A stretch of DNA of 6,363 bases from Christensenella sp. UBA7707 (GTDB taxonomy: Bacteria; Bacillota; Clostridia; Christensenellales; CAG-138), in NCBI GenBank assembly GCA_002482435.1, contig DLFZ01000070.1, positions 1-6,363 on the forward strand, in the 5' to 3' direction. The translations under genes and the position numbers were made by a program. Shown here in pieces: positions 1 through 5,239 of this stretch. Below the pieces are notes generated by a model. It ran no database searches. It saw only the letters and a list, made by a program, of their open reading frames with translations, and was not told the origin of the DNA. Every line of letters begins with the position of its first letter. The stretch's first letter is position 1.

Positions 1-152
1 AGCTTGTCCATCGCCGCGCGGTGTCCCATGCTTCTGGGCAGCAGGCGCTGCTTTGCCCCCCGGCCGTTGCCGTCCATGATGATGCCCACATGCTTCGGGA
101 GCTCAGGGGTGAGCCCCATCGCATGAAGCTCCTTTTGTGTGTACTTTGCCAT
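1..152 (-). CDS. uppS: Isoprenyl transferase (undecaprenyl diphosphate synthase), N-terminal part
   Basis: Only the first 50 codons lie in the window; the gene runs off the left edge. The family (cis-prenyltransferase) condenses isopentenyl diphosphate onto farnesyl diphosphate to make the C55 lipid carrier for peptidoglycan and other wall polymers. The signature is clear: residues 21-31 read [11 protein letters not shown], with Asp27 as the expected catalytic, Mg-diphosphate-binding Asp, followed by AKQR and GHRA. The ATG at 152 is preceded by GAGGAG at good spacing. The gene lies 44 bases after the small PASTA-like gene and in the usual place after frr, so it is probably in the same transcript. 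One oddity is residue 32: the nearly invariant Trp after DGNGR is Gly here (codon GGG at 59-57). The family call is secure; the activity of this allele is not. Confidence 0.95.
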   Translation of the reverse strand, partial: MAKYTQKELHAMGLTPELPKHVGIIMDGNGRGAKQRLLPRSMGHRAAMDK

Positions 153-196
153 GCTCCTCCTCGGTTTGAACAAAGAGGACGACGGAAAAGCCCCCG

Positions 197-400
197 TCAT
201 CCCCCATATGTATAGTCGGTTTTGAATATCGAATACACAAGCTCCACTTCGCCGCTACTAAGTGTGCGCTGGCGCAGCACTCGCGCCGAATTTCCTTCGA
301 CGCCTTTGCGGCTTCTTGTTTGCGTAAGCCTTAGCGTATAACCCTGTTCTCGAAGAAGGCGCGAAGCCTCCTCCAAATCCAGCCCCAAAACGGAAATCAA
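197..400 (-). CDS. Small PASTA-like protein between frr and uppS
   Basis: This is a 67-codon frame with no large-family match that I can name firmly. Residues 5-60 resemble one PASTA-type unit: a [16 protein letters not shown] helix segment, then alternating polar and hydrophobic strands with [17 protein letters not shown] near the end. PASTA units occur in Ser/Thr kinases and penicillin-binding proteins, but no kinase or membrane segment is present here, so it would be a lone, probably cytosolic, domain. The frame opens with TTG at 400, which overlaps the frr TGA stop by two bases. The GGAGG at 406-402 is only one base from that TTG. An in-frame ATT at 397 has better spacing (4 bases), so the true start is uncertain. 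Overlap with frr suggests translational coupling. I recall similar short genes at this position in other Clostridia, but this was not checked. Confidence 0.7.
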   Translation of the reverse strand: MISVLGLDLEEASRLLREQGYTLRLTQTRSRKGVEGNSARVLRQRTLSSGEVELVYSIFKTDYTYGG

Positions 401-948
401 ACCTCCATGATCTCCTTTTCCTTCTCGGCCATGATAACATCGATGTCCTTGATCATGTTATCGGTGAGTTTCTGCATTTGATCTTCGAGCTTTTTCTGAT
501 CGTCCTCGGTGATTTCGCTGTCCTTGCGCTGCTTCTTCACGATTTCCATGGCGTCGCGGCGGATGGAGCGGATGGCCACCTTGGATTCCTCACCCTTTTT
601 GCGCACGGTCTTTACAAGATCCTTGCGGCGTTCCTCGGTGAGTTCCGGAAACACAAGGCGGATGATCTTGCCGTCGTTTGTGGGGTTGATACCGAGTTCG
701 GATTTTTGAATCGCCTTTTCGATGGGGGAAAGCGCCGTAGGATCGTAAGGGGTAATCACCAAGAGCCTAGGCTCGGGCGAGGAAATGTTGGCCATTTGGG
801 GAATGGGCGTATGCGTGCCGTAATATTCGGCTGTAATGCGTTCAAGAAGCTGCGCATTGGCGCGTCCTGCGCGAAGGCCGCTCAAATCGCGTTTGAACAT
901 GGCGATGGTTTTGTTCATTTTGTCCTTTGCTGTTTCGATGGCATCCAT
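397..948 (-). CDS. frr: Ribosome recycling factor
   Basis: Full-length, 183 residues, the usual size for this family. RRF works with EF-G in the cytoplasm to split the post-termination ribosome so that subunits can be reused. The N-terminal helix leads to the conserved LRAGRAN segment at residues 25-31. This is followed by ERITAEYYGT (domain II region), the NISSPEPRLLVITPYD stretch and the long C-terminal helices (GEESKVAIRSIRRDA and the KKLEDQMQKLTDNMIKDID segment). The ATG at 948 has AGGAGG eight bases upstream. In most Firmicutes frr follows pyrH directly; here a flavodoxin-family gene and about 126 non-coding bases intervene, and a possible promoter lies at 982-1010. Its stop codon overlaps the start of the next small gene. 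No abnormal residues seen. Confidence 0.98.
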   Translation of the reverse strand: MDAIETAKDKMNKTIAMFKRDLSGLRAGRANAQLLERITAEYYGTHTPIPQMANISSPEPRLLVITPYDPTALSPIEKAIQKSELGINPTNDGKIIRLVFPELTEERRKDLVKTVRKKGEESKVAIRSIRRDAMEIVKKQRKDSEITEDDQKKLEDQMQKLTDNMIKDIDVIMAEKEKEIMEV

Positions 949-981
949 ACAATCGCCTCCTAGTTTACAATATCCTTCTTT

Positions 982-1010
982 ATTCTAATAGATTTTTCCA
1001 TAAGATACAA
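982..1010 (-). promoter_or_regulatory. Possible sigma-A promoter for frr
   Basis: On the minus strand TTGTAT (1010-1005) and TAGAAT (987-982) are separated by 17 bases. The -10 element matches the consensus at five of six positions, the -35 at only three. It would start a transcript about 25-30 bases before the frr ATG. The stretch is AT-rich compared with its surroundings. It would make frr expression independent of the flavodoxin gene, but it also lies inside an open frame of unknown meaning (960-1088). Confidence 0.4.
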
Positions 1011-1074
1011 GCCTTGTGATGCTTCTAAGGCAATGTGCGGCAAAGAATTCACAAGCTCTTCAAAATACGGCTCA

Positions 1075-1518
1075 TCACCTTTTGCCTTTCAGCTTGGAAG
1101 GCTTTTTTTCTGTACGCAACTCACGGCATGCTGTGACTTTGCAGCCCCGCGTTTTCGCAAGCGCTATGGTGCCCGCCTCATCCTGCTGCTCGCCGCCGCC
1201 CGAACAGAAGAAAAGTTCCACGTCCTTCCCCTCTGGAAGAAGTTCGACGATCGCGTTGAACGCGGGTGCAGGGTACCCCGCCCAAATCGGACAGCCGATG
1301 ACGATTCGGTCAAACGCGCTTAAATCGACGCCGAGCGGTTTGATTTTTGAAGCCTTTCGCTTCATTGCATGCGGACAGCCAGGGATAAACGAACCAAGAA
1401 AACTCCTGTTGTGCTTTTCGTACACGCGGTACAGGGACGCGCCGAGCTCTTTAGAAAGGCGCTCTGCTTCGGCCTTTGTTGCGCCGCCAAACGTATAATA
1501 AAGAATTGCCGTTTTCAT
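1075..1518 (-). CDS. Flavodoxin-family protein
   Basis: Complete, 147 residues, the size of a short-chain flavodoxin. The N-terminus is a beta strand (MKTAILYYTF) leading into the phosphate-binding loop of the FMN site. The loop here reads TFGGATKAEA rather than the classical T/S-x-TGNT. Next come IVIGCPIWAGYPAPAF (residues 72-87; the second flavin-contacting loop) and VELFFCSGGGE (100-110; the third loop region). The C-terminus is strongly basic. Family members carry electrons or act as FMN-dependent quinone or radical-enzyme partners; the partner here is unknown. The start has AGGGG about eight bases upstream. It sits alone between the pyrH terminator and frr, where Firmicutes normally have no gene. 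I did not find a convincing promoter in the 56 bases ahead of it. Confidence 0.88.
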   Translation of the reverse strand: MKTAILYYTFGGATKAEAERLSKELGASLYRVYEKHNRSFLGSFIPGCPHAMKRKASKIKPLGVDLSAFDRIVIGCPIWAGYPAPAFNAIVELLPEGKDVELFFCSGGGEQQDEAGTIALAKTRGCKVTACRELRTEKKPSKLKGKR

Positions 1519-1574
1519 AAATATTTCCCCTTATATTTGAAAAGTTGTGAGACACAAGACCCCAAAAACAAGTC

Positions 1575-1605
1575 ATCAAAAAAGCGGCATACGCCACTTT
1601 TTGAT
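1575..1605 (-). terminator. Intrinsic terminator after pyrH
   Basis: Eight bases after the pyrH stop, the minus strand can fold a hairpin of about 13 pairs. It has a GTGGC/GCCGC core, a 4-base loop, and A and T runs on the flanks, ending in TTTTTTGAT. The core contains a pair that is G-U on the minus strand but a C-A mismatch on the plus strand, so it suits minus-strand transcripts. It separates pyrH from the flavodoxin gene. Confidence 0.8.
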
Positions 1606-1612
1606 AAGCTTT

Positions 1613-2317
1613 TTAGGAAATCACCGTTCCGGAATTTTCGCCGCGCACCACGCGCAGAATGCCCCCCTCTTCCTTCATAGAGAAAACGAGGATGGGAATT
1701 TGCTGCTCCATGCAAAGGGTAATGGCCGTCAAGTCCGTCGCCCTGAGGTTTTGCTCCACCACCTGCTGATAGGTGAGTCGCTCGTAGCGCACGGCGGTTT
1801 TATCAACATTCGGGTCGGCGGAATACACGCCGTCCACGTTTTTGGCGAGGAGCAATGCATCCGCGCCGATTTCCGCCGCCTTGAGCGCAGCCGCCGTATC
1901 CGTGGAGAAAAACGGAAGGCCGCTGCCCGCTGCGAAAATAAGCACCTTGCCGTTGGCAAGCGCCTCTTTTGCGCCGCGCGCGGTATAGCTTTCGCAAAAA
2001 CGCGGCACGTCCACCGACGACATCACGACCGAAGGCACGCCAATGTTTTCAAGCGAATCCTGCAAGGCGAGCGAGTTGATGATGGTGGCGAGCATACCCA
2101 TGTGATCCGCGCGGTTGCGGTCCATTTCGCCGCCGCTCCTGCCGCGCCAGATGTTGCCCGCGCCGATGGTAACACCAAGCTCCACGCCGTTTTCCCTTAA
2201 AAGCTTAAGTTGGCGGGCGATGCCTGCGACGGCGGCAAAATCGAGGATCTCTCCCTTTCCCGAAAGCGCCTCGCCCGAAAGCTTCAGCGAAACGCGCTTG
2301 TAACGAATGCTGTCCAT
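1613..2317 (-). CDS. pyrH: UMP kinase
   Basis: A 234-residue amino-acid-kinase-fold enzyme that phosphorylates UMP to UDP in the cytoplasm, feeding RNA and UDP-sugar wall precursors. Visible motifs in order are KLSGEAL (residues 12-18, phosphate binding), GAGNIWRGR (52-60, UMP site), ADHMGMLATIINSLALQ (70-86), PFFSTDTAAAL (135-145) and AKNVDGVYSADP (158-169, nucleotide-binding side). I chose the ATG at 2317 because GGGGGA lies about six bases upstream and the KRVSLKLSGEA block then starts at the normal distance. An in-frame ATG at 2341 lacks a site and adds eight atypical residues. The usual GTGNPFF segment reads GSGLPFF here, with Leu134 in place of Asn. The gene follows the tsf terminator by only 45 bases and ends in its own terminator. 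Confidence 0.97.
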   Translation of the reverse strand: MDSIRYKRVSLKLSGEALSGKGEILDFAAVAGIARQLKLLRENGVELGVTIGAGNIWRGRSGGEMDRNRADHMGMLATIINSLALQDSLENIGVPSVVMSSVDVPRFCESYTARGAKEALANGKVLIFAAGSGLPFFSTDTAAALKAAEIGADALLLAKNVDGVYSADPNVDKTAVRYERLTYQQVVEQNLRATDLTAITLCMEQQIPILVFSMKEEGGILRVVRGENSGTVIS

Positions 2318-2362
2318 AAAAGTATCCCCCAGAATTCTCATGCAAATCCGTTTTTTGGTAAC

Positions 2363-2392
2363 AAAAAAGGAACACCCAAAGGGTGTTCCTTT
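2363..2392 (-). terminator. Strong intrinsic terminator after tsf
   Basis: A perfect 12-bp stem (GGAACACCC/GGGTGTTCC extended by AAA/TTT) with a three-base loop, followed on the minus strand by six T. It begins eight bases after the tsf stop. It marks the end of the rpsB-tsf transcript, although pyrH begins just 45 bases further on, so read-through may supply pyrH. Confidence 0.92.
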
Positions 2393-2399
2393 GAAGCCA

Positions 2400-3053
2400 T
2401 TACTTACCGACCTGGCTCATAACTTCTTCAGCGAAGTTATCCTGGCGCTTTTCAAGGCCTTCACCCATTTCGTAGCGCACAAACCTACGCACGCTGATCT
2501 TCTCGCCGATTTTGGCGGAAGCGGCGTTCACAAGCTGCTGTACGGTCTGATCGGGATCTTTCACGAAGGGCTGCTCAAGCAGACACACTTCCTTGTAGTA
2601 CTTCTCGATGCGGCCTTCCACCATCTTGTCGATGATGTTCATGGGCTTGGGCTTGGGCTCGTTGAGCGCCTGCGCACGAAGAATTTCCTTTTCCTTTTCG
2701 ATCTCGGTCTGATCCACTTCGTCTTTGCTGACGTAGGTGGGCTTCGCGGCTGCGATCTGCATGGCGATGTCGTGCACGAGGGTTTTGAACTGCTCGGTCT
2801 TGGCGACGAAGTCGGTTTCGCAATTGACCTCTACGAGCACGCCGATTTTTCCGCCCAAATGGACGTAAGCATCCACGATACCCTCGGCGGCAATGCGGCC
2901 AGCCTTTTTGGCGTTGGCAGCAAGGCTCTTCTCACGCAGGTAATCCACGGCCTTTTCCATATCGCCGTTGGTTTCGGTGAGGGCCTTTTTGCAATCCATC
3001 ATGCCCGCGCCGGTCATTTCACGCAGTGTCATTACATCTTTTGCGGTGAACAT
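2400..3053 (-). CDS. tsf: Elongation factor Ts
   Basis: 217 residues, the short form common in Firmicutes and shorter than the E. coli protein. EF-Ts is the nucleotide exchange factor that releases GDP from EF-Tu. Residues 1-45 form the UBA-like N-domain ([16 protein letters not shown]), followed by the [11 protein letters not shown] linker. The core then carries the conserved NCETDFVAK motif at 77-85; Asp81 and Phe82 are the residues that the family inserts near the Mg site of EF-Tu. Further on are [19 protein letters not shown] and the C-terminal [11 protein letters not shown] strand. The ATG at 3053 follows GGGAGG by nine bases. It lies 20 bases after rpsB, the universal pairing, and both are probably controlled by the rpsB leader. 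No unusual residues seen. Confidence 0.98.
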   Translation of the reverse strand: MFTAKDVMTLREMTGAGMMDCKKALTETNGDMEKAVDYLREKSLAANAKKAGRIAAEGIVDAYVHLGGKIGVLVEVNCETDFVAKTEQFKTLVHDIAMQIAAAKPTYVSKDEVDQTEIEKEKEILRAQALNEPKPKPMNIIDKMVEGRIEKYYKEVCLLEQPFVKDPDQTVQQLVNAASAKIGEKISVRRFVRYEMGEGLEKRQDNFAEEVMSQVGK

Positions 3054-3073
3054 TATGCTAAACCTCCCAAGGA

Positions 3074-3811
3074 TTAAAAGTCGTCGCCCGATACGGCGGC
3101 AGCCTCATCGGCACCCGCTTCCATCTGCTCGCCCTGCTTGCCTTCAAGCACCGCATCCGCAATTTTGGAGGCGATGAGCTTGACCGCACGGATGGCGTCG
3201 TCGTTGCCCGGGATGGGGTAATCGACCTCGTCGGGGTCGCAGTTGGTGTCTACGATCGCCACAACGGGAATGCCAAGCGCGTGTGCTTCCATGATGGCGA
3301 TGTGCTCCTTGCGCGGATCCACAACGAACATGGCGCCGGGAAGACGCTTCATATCCTTGATGCCGCCAAGGTTCTTTTCAAGCTTTTCGGCTTCGGCCTT
3401 GAGCTTGATGACTTCCTTTTTGGGAAGCAGCGCAAAGTCGCCGTCGGCTTCCATCTTCTCGATCTTGCGAAGACGAGCAAGACGGGACTGCATGGTTTTG
3501 AAGTTGGTGAGCATGCCGCCCAGCCAGCGCTGGTTGACAAAGTACATTTCACAGCGGCGGGCTTCCTGTTCAATGGATTCCTGTGCCTGCTTCTTGGTGC
3601 CGACAAACAGCACCGATTCGCCCTGCATCGCGAGATCGCGGACGAAGAAATAGGCCTCTTCCGCCTTCTTCACGGTCTTCTGCAGGTCGATGATGTAGAT
3701 ACCGTTGCGCTCGGTGAAGATGTACTCCTTCATTTTGGGGTTCCAGCGGCGGGTCTGATGACCGAAATGCACGCCGGCCTCAAGGAGCTGTTTCATGGAA
3801 ATTACGGACAT
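3074..3811 (-). CDS. rpsB: 30S ribosomal protein S2
   Basis: 245 residues, normal length. S2 binds late on the back of the 30S subunit between head and body, with S1 or its equivalents nearby in many bacteria. The diagnostic N-terminus is [22 protein letters not shown] (residues 6-27). Next are [33 protein letters not shown] (around 93-106), the coiled-coil insert rich in Lys and Glu, [12 protein letters not shown], and [14 protein letters not shown] with the PIPGNDDA segment. The C-terminal 20 residues form the usual acidic, Ala-rich tail. The ATG at 3811 has AGGAGG eight bases upstream. A strong promoter and a structured leader precede it, in keeping with autogenous control of S2 known in other bacteria. 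Confidence 0.99.
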   Translation of the reverse strand: MSVISMKQLLEAGVHFGHQTRRWNPKMKEYIFTERNGIYIIDLQKTVKKAEEAYFFVRDLAMQGESVLFVGTKKQAQESIEQEARRCEMYFVNQRWLGGMLTNFKTMQSRLARLRKIEKMEADGDFALLPKKEVIKLKAEAEKLEKNLGGIKDMKRLPGAMFVVDPRKEHIAIMEAHALGIPVVAIVDTNCDPDEVDYPIPGNDDAIRAVKLIASKIADAVLEGKQGEQMEAGADEAAAVSGDDF

Positions 3812-3950
3812 AGTGAGATTCCTCCTCGTTTTAATTTTCCTCCCCGCGCATCAGCTTTTGCGCAAACCTTTTTTCAAAAAAAGAAGGCACGAAGCGCAAA
3901 ATCCGCGTGGGTGCGTATTTGCGGCATCCGTTTGCCGCACACATACCCGT
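3812..3950 (-). promoter_or_regulatory. Structured 5' leader of rpsB
   Basis: The roughly 135-nt leader between the promoter and rpsB can form several stems on the minus strand. The first, 3948-3909, starts at the expected transcript 5' end. It pairs GGGTATGTGT with ATACGCACCC (one A-C mismatch and two G-U pairs) and stacks on an inner GCGGC/GCCGC stem. The second (CACGCG with CGC-TTC-GTG) is directly followed by CCTTCTTTTTTT and looks like a weak terminator. The third pairs TTTTGCGC (3901-3894) with GCGCAAAA (3863-3856), enclosing a CCTTCTTTTT/AAAAAAGG stem. The second and third share bases, so they exclude each other. This suggests attenuation or S2 autoregulation, but I know no named motif that it matches. 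Confidence 0.5.
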
Positions 3951-3953
3951 GAG

Positions 3954-3983
3954 ATTATAGCACAAGTGCCTTTGTGTTTGCAA
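3954..3983 (-). promoter_or_regulatory. Promoter of the rpsB-tsf operon
   Basis: On the minus strand TTGCAA (3983-3978) and a perfect TATAAT (3959-3954) are separated by 18 bases. The -10 is extended by TG one base upstream (TGCTATAAT). Transcription should begin near 3950-3947, at the foot of the first leader hairpin. The -35 abuts the T-run of the preceding terminator, so the unit is tightly insulated. CACAA and TTGTG form a dyad within the spacer. Confidence 0.85.
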
Positions 3984-3984
3984 G

Positions 3985-4007
3985 AAAAAAGCGCGGCTTC
4001 CGCATGC
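3985..4007 (-). terminator. Intrinsic terminator after the DUF1292 gene
   Basis: A GC-rich minus-strand hairpin: GCGG/CCGC around an AAG loop, extended by GC/GC past a two-base AT bulge, then six T. It lies 15 bases after the DUF1292 stop and directly ahead of the rpsB -35 element. It would end the ireB-ruvX-DUF1292 unit. Confidence 0.8.
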
Positions 4008-4022
4008 GATTTTTGGCGTTTT

Positions 4023-4316
4023 TTACGCGTCGCCGCCCTCGTCGTCCATTTCGTCAATCAACGAAAGAAACTCGTCGAACACCTCGTTAAGAAGCACTTC
4101 GTTGTCGATGGAAACGTAGGTATCCTCGCCATCCACGTTTTCCACTTTCAAAAGCACGACTTCCGCCTCGGTTTCGCTGTCTTCCTCAGCGTCCACAGGC
4201 TCGAGCGCCACATAACGCACCCCTTCGTACAAGAAGGTGAGCACATGCAAAAAGCGCTCCTCACTGCCGTTTTCATCGAGCAACACAACTTCGTCGTTCA
4301 AATCGGATTTGGCCAT
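4023..4316 (-). CDS. DUF1292 domain protein (YrzB-like)
   Basis: 97 residues, very acidic, the normal size for the DUF1292 family, of unknown biochemical role. The pattern is typical: an opening strand DEVVLLDENGSEERF (8-22), then FLYEGVRYVALEPVDAEED (28-46), an acidic spacer, EVVLLKVENVDGEDTYVSI (52-70) and a C-terminal helix EVFDEFLSLIDEMDDE. No Cys, membrane segment or catalytic motif is evident. The ATG at 4316 is preceded by GGGAAGGGA. The position directly after ruvX matches the yrzL-yrrK-yrzB order of Bacillus, which supports the family call and suggests a housekeeping role. The 53-base gap to ruvX holds no hairpin, so the two are probably cotranscribed. The terminator beyond it closes the unit. 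Confidence 0.9.
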   Translation of the reverse strand: MAKSDLNDEVVLLDENGSEERFLHVLTFLYEGVRYVALEPVDAEEDSETEAEVVLLKVENVDGEDTYVSIDNEVLLNEVFDEFLSLIDEMDDEGGDA

Positions 4317-4369
4317 TTGTTTTTCCCTTCCCTTTGTTTCAAATCATCGCCGTTTTTAAAAGCGTTACA

Positions 4370-4792
4370 TTACAGCTTCGGGTTTGACGCAAGGTACCCT
4401 TGCAAAATCACGACCGCGGCAAGCTTATCGACCACTTTGCGGCGCTTCTGCCACGGCATTTCGGCCTCTAAAAGCACGCGCTCAGCGGAAACGGTGGTGA
4501 GCCGCTCGTCGTAGAAAGCATGCTCGCCCTGCCACTTTTCAAGAACCGCTGTAGCAAAATCCCTCACGCGCTCGGCTTGAAAGCCGTAGGTTCCATCCAT
4601 GTTGCGCGGCATGCCGAAAAGAAGCCGCACGGGCTTGTAACCCTCCGCCAGCTTTATAATATACGCAACGTCCTTTTCGATGTCGCCTGTGCGCGAAAAG
4701 GTTTCAAGCCCCTGCGCAGTGATGCCGAGCGCGTCACTCACCGCGATGCCGATGCGCTTTTCGCCCACGTCGAGCGCCAAAATACGAAGCAT
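4370..4792 (-). CDS. ruvX: YqgF/RuvX-family nuclease (pre-16S rRNA processing, putative Holliday junction resolvase)
   Basis: 140 residues, standard for the family, with an RNase H-like fold. The E. coli relative YqgF is implicated in 16S rRNA 5'-end maturation; a Holliday-junction resolvase role was proposed from fold similarity. Visible motifs are LALDVGEKRIGIAVSD (5-20, with Asp8 as first catalytic acid), LLFGMPRNMDG (57-67), FYDERLTTVSAERVL (93-107, Glu96) and VVDKLAAVVILQGYL (120-134, Asp122). All three expected acidic residues are present, so the protein should be active. I placed the start at ATG 4792 because GGAGG lies five bases upstream and the first strand then begins at once. A frame extension to 4837 would run through the terminator hairpin. 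It follows ireB and precedes the DUF1292 gene, the usual Firmicutes order. Confidence 0.96.
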   Translation of the reverse strand: MLRILALDVGEKRIGIAVSDALGITAQGLETFSRTGDIEKDVAYIIKLAEGYKPVRLLFGMPRNMDGTYGFQAERVRDFATAVLEKWQGEHAFYDERLTTVSAERVLLEAEMPWQKRRKVVDKLAAVVILQGYLASNPKL

Positions 4793-4820
4793 ACAACCTC
4801 CGAACCCATGTTTTTTAGGA

Positions 4821-4849
4821 AAAATCGGGGCGCGCAAAAGCGCGCCCCG
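4821..4849 (-). terminator. Terminator-like hairpin between ireB and ruvX
   Basis: A perfect 10-bp GC stem (CGGGGCGCGC/GCGCGCCCCG) with a TTTT loop, followed on the minus strand by ATTTTT. It starts 23 bases after the ireB stop and ends 28 bases before the ruvX ATG, leaving no room for a separate ruvX promoter downstream of it. It may be a partial terminator that lowers ruvX expression relative to ireB. Confidence 0.85.
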
Positions 4850-4872
4850 CAGAAAACCAGCCGAACAGGCTC

Positions 4873-5142
4873 TTATTCGCCGTCAGGCGAATTGTGCCCG
4901 GCATAAAAGCGCACAAGCTCTTCCAGAAGCTCGTCCCGCTCGAGCATACGTATGCGGTAACGGGCGTTGTTGTGGCTTGTGATGTAGGTCGGGTCGCCGC
5001 TGATGAGGTAGCCGACGATTTGGTTCACCGGATCGTAACCCTTTTCCTTCATCGCGGAGTACACGCTCATGAGTACCTCGTTGGCGGTACTTTTGTCCTT
5101 GGGGATAGAAAACTGCATGGTTTCGTTGGTATTATCCGGCAT
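4873..5142 (-). CDS. ireB: IreB family regulatory phosphoprotein (UPF0297, YrzL-like)
   Basis: 89 residues, full length. The family core is unmistakable: [29 protein letters not shown] (33-61), then [14 protein letters not shown] (67-80). In Enterococcus faecalis IreB is phosphorylated on an N-terminal Thr pair by the PASTA-domain kinase IreK and restrains cephalosporin resistance. The same spacing of Thr (positions 5 and 8, in NTNETMQF) is kept here, so kinase control is plausible, though no kinase gene is in view. The ATG at 5142 has AAGGAG at normal distance, and a TATAAT box lies at 5180-5175. It leads the ireB-ruvX-DUF1292 unit. The alaS gene that often lies just upstream in Firmicutes is not here. 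Confidence 0.95.
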   Translation of the reverse strand: MPDNTNETMQFSIPKDKSTANEVLMSVYSAMKEKGYDPVNQIVGYLISGDPTYITSHNNARYRIRMLERDELLEELVRFYAGHNSPDGE

Positions 5143-5174
5143 GGCGCTACTCCTTTCCGCGCGTCTTTTGGTAT

Positions 5175-5180
5175 ATTATA
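5175..5180 (-). promoter_or_regulatory. -10 element of the ireB promoter
   Basis: A perfect TATAAT on the minus strand, preceded by TG, 32 bases before the ireB ATG. At 16-18 bases upstream I see no good -35 (best candidate TATGAA), so the promoter may be weak or need an activator. Transcription would start near 5168, giving a leader of about 26 bases. Similar AAAAG-CGCGCG repeats lie on both sides (5199-5188 and 5169-5157). Confidence 0.6.
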
Positions 5181-5239
5181 CATGATTGCGCGCGCTTTTC
5201 ATAGCGGAAACAAAAAATTAACAACCTTTCGCCAAGTCT

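Noticed and set aside
1519..1560. TTGTGT-N16-TATAAG as a flavodoxin promoter
   Set aside because: The -10 would overlap the ribosome binding site, so the transcript would start after it; the -35 matches only three positions.
2318..2341. Upstream in-frame ATG for pyrH
   Set aside because: It has no ribosome binding site and adds residues not typical of the family; the ATG at 2317 has GGGGGA at correct spacing.
2307..3077. Long plus-strand open frame opposite tsf
   Set aside because: It is antisense to an unmistakable EF-Ts gene and has the composition of a codon-bias shadow; the same applies to the plus-strand frames opposite rpsB, pyrH, frr and iscU.
4793..4837. Upstream in-frame start for ruvX
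   Set aside because: It would read through the terminator hairpin, and the ATG at 4792 has GGAGG at correct spacing.
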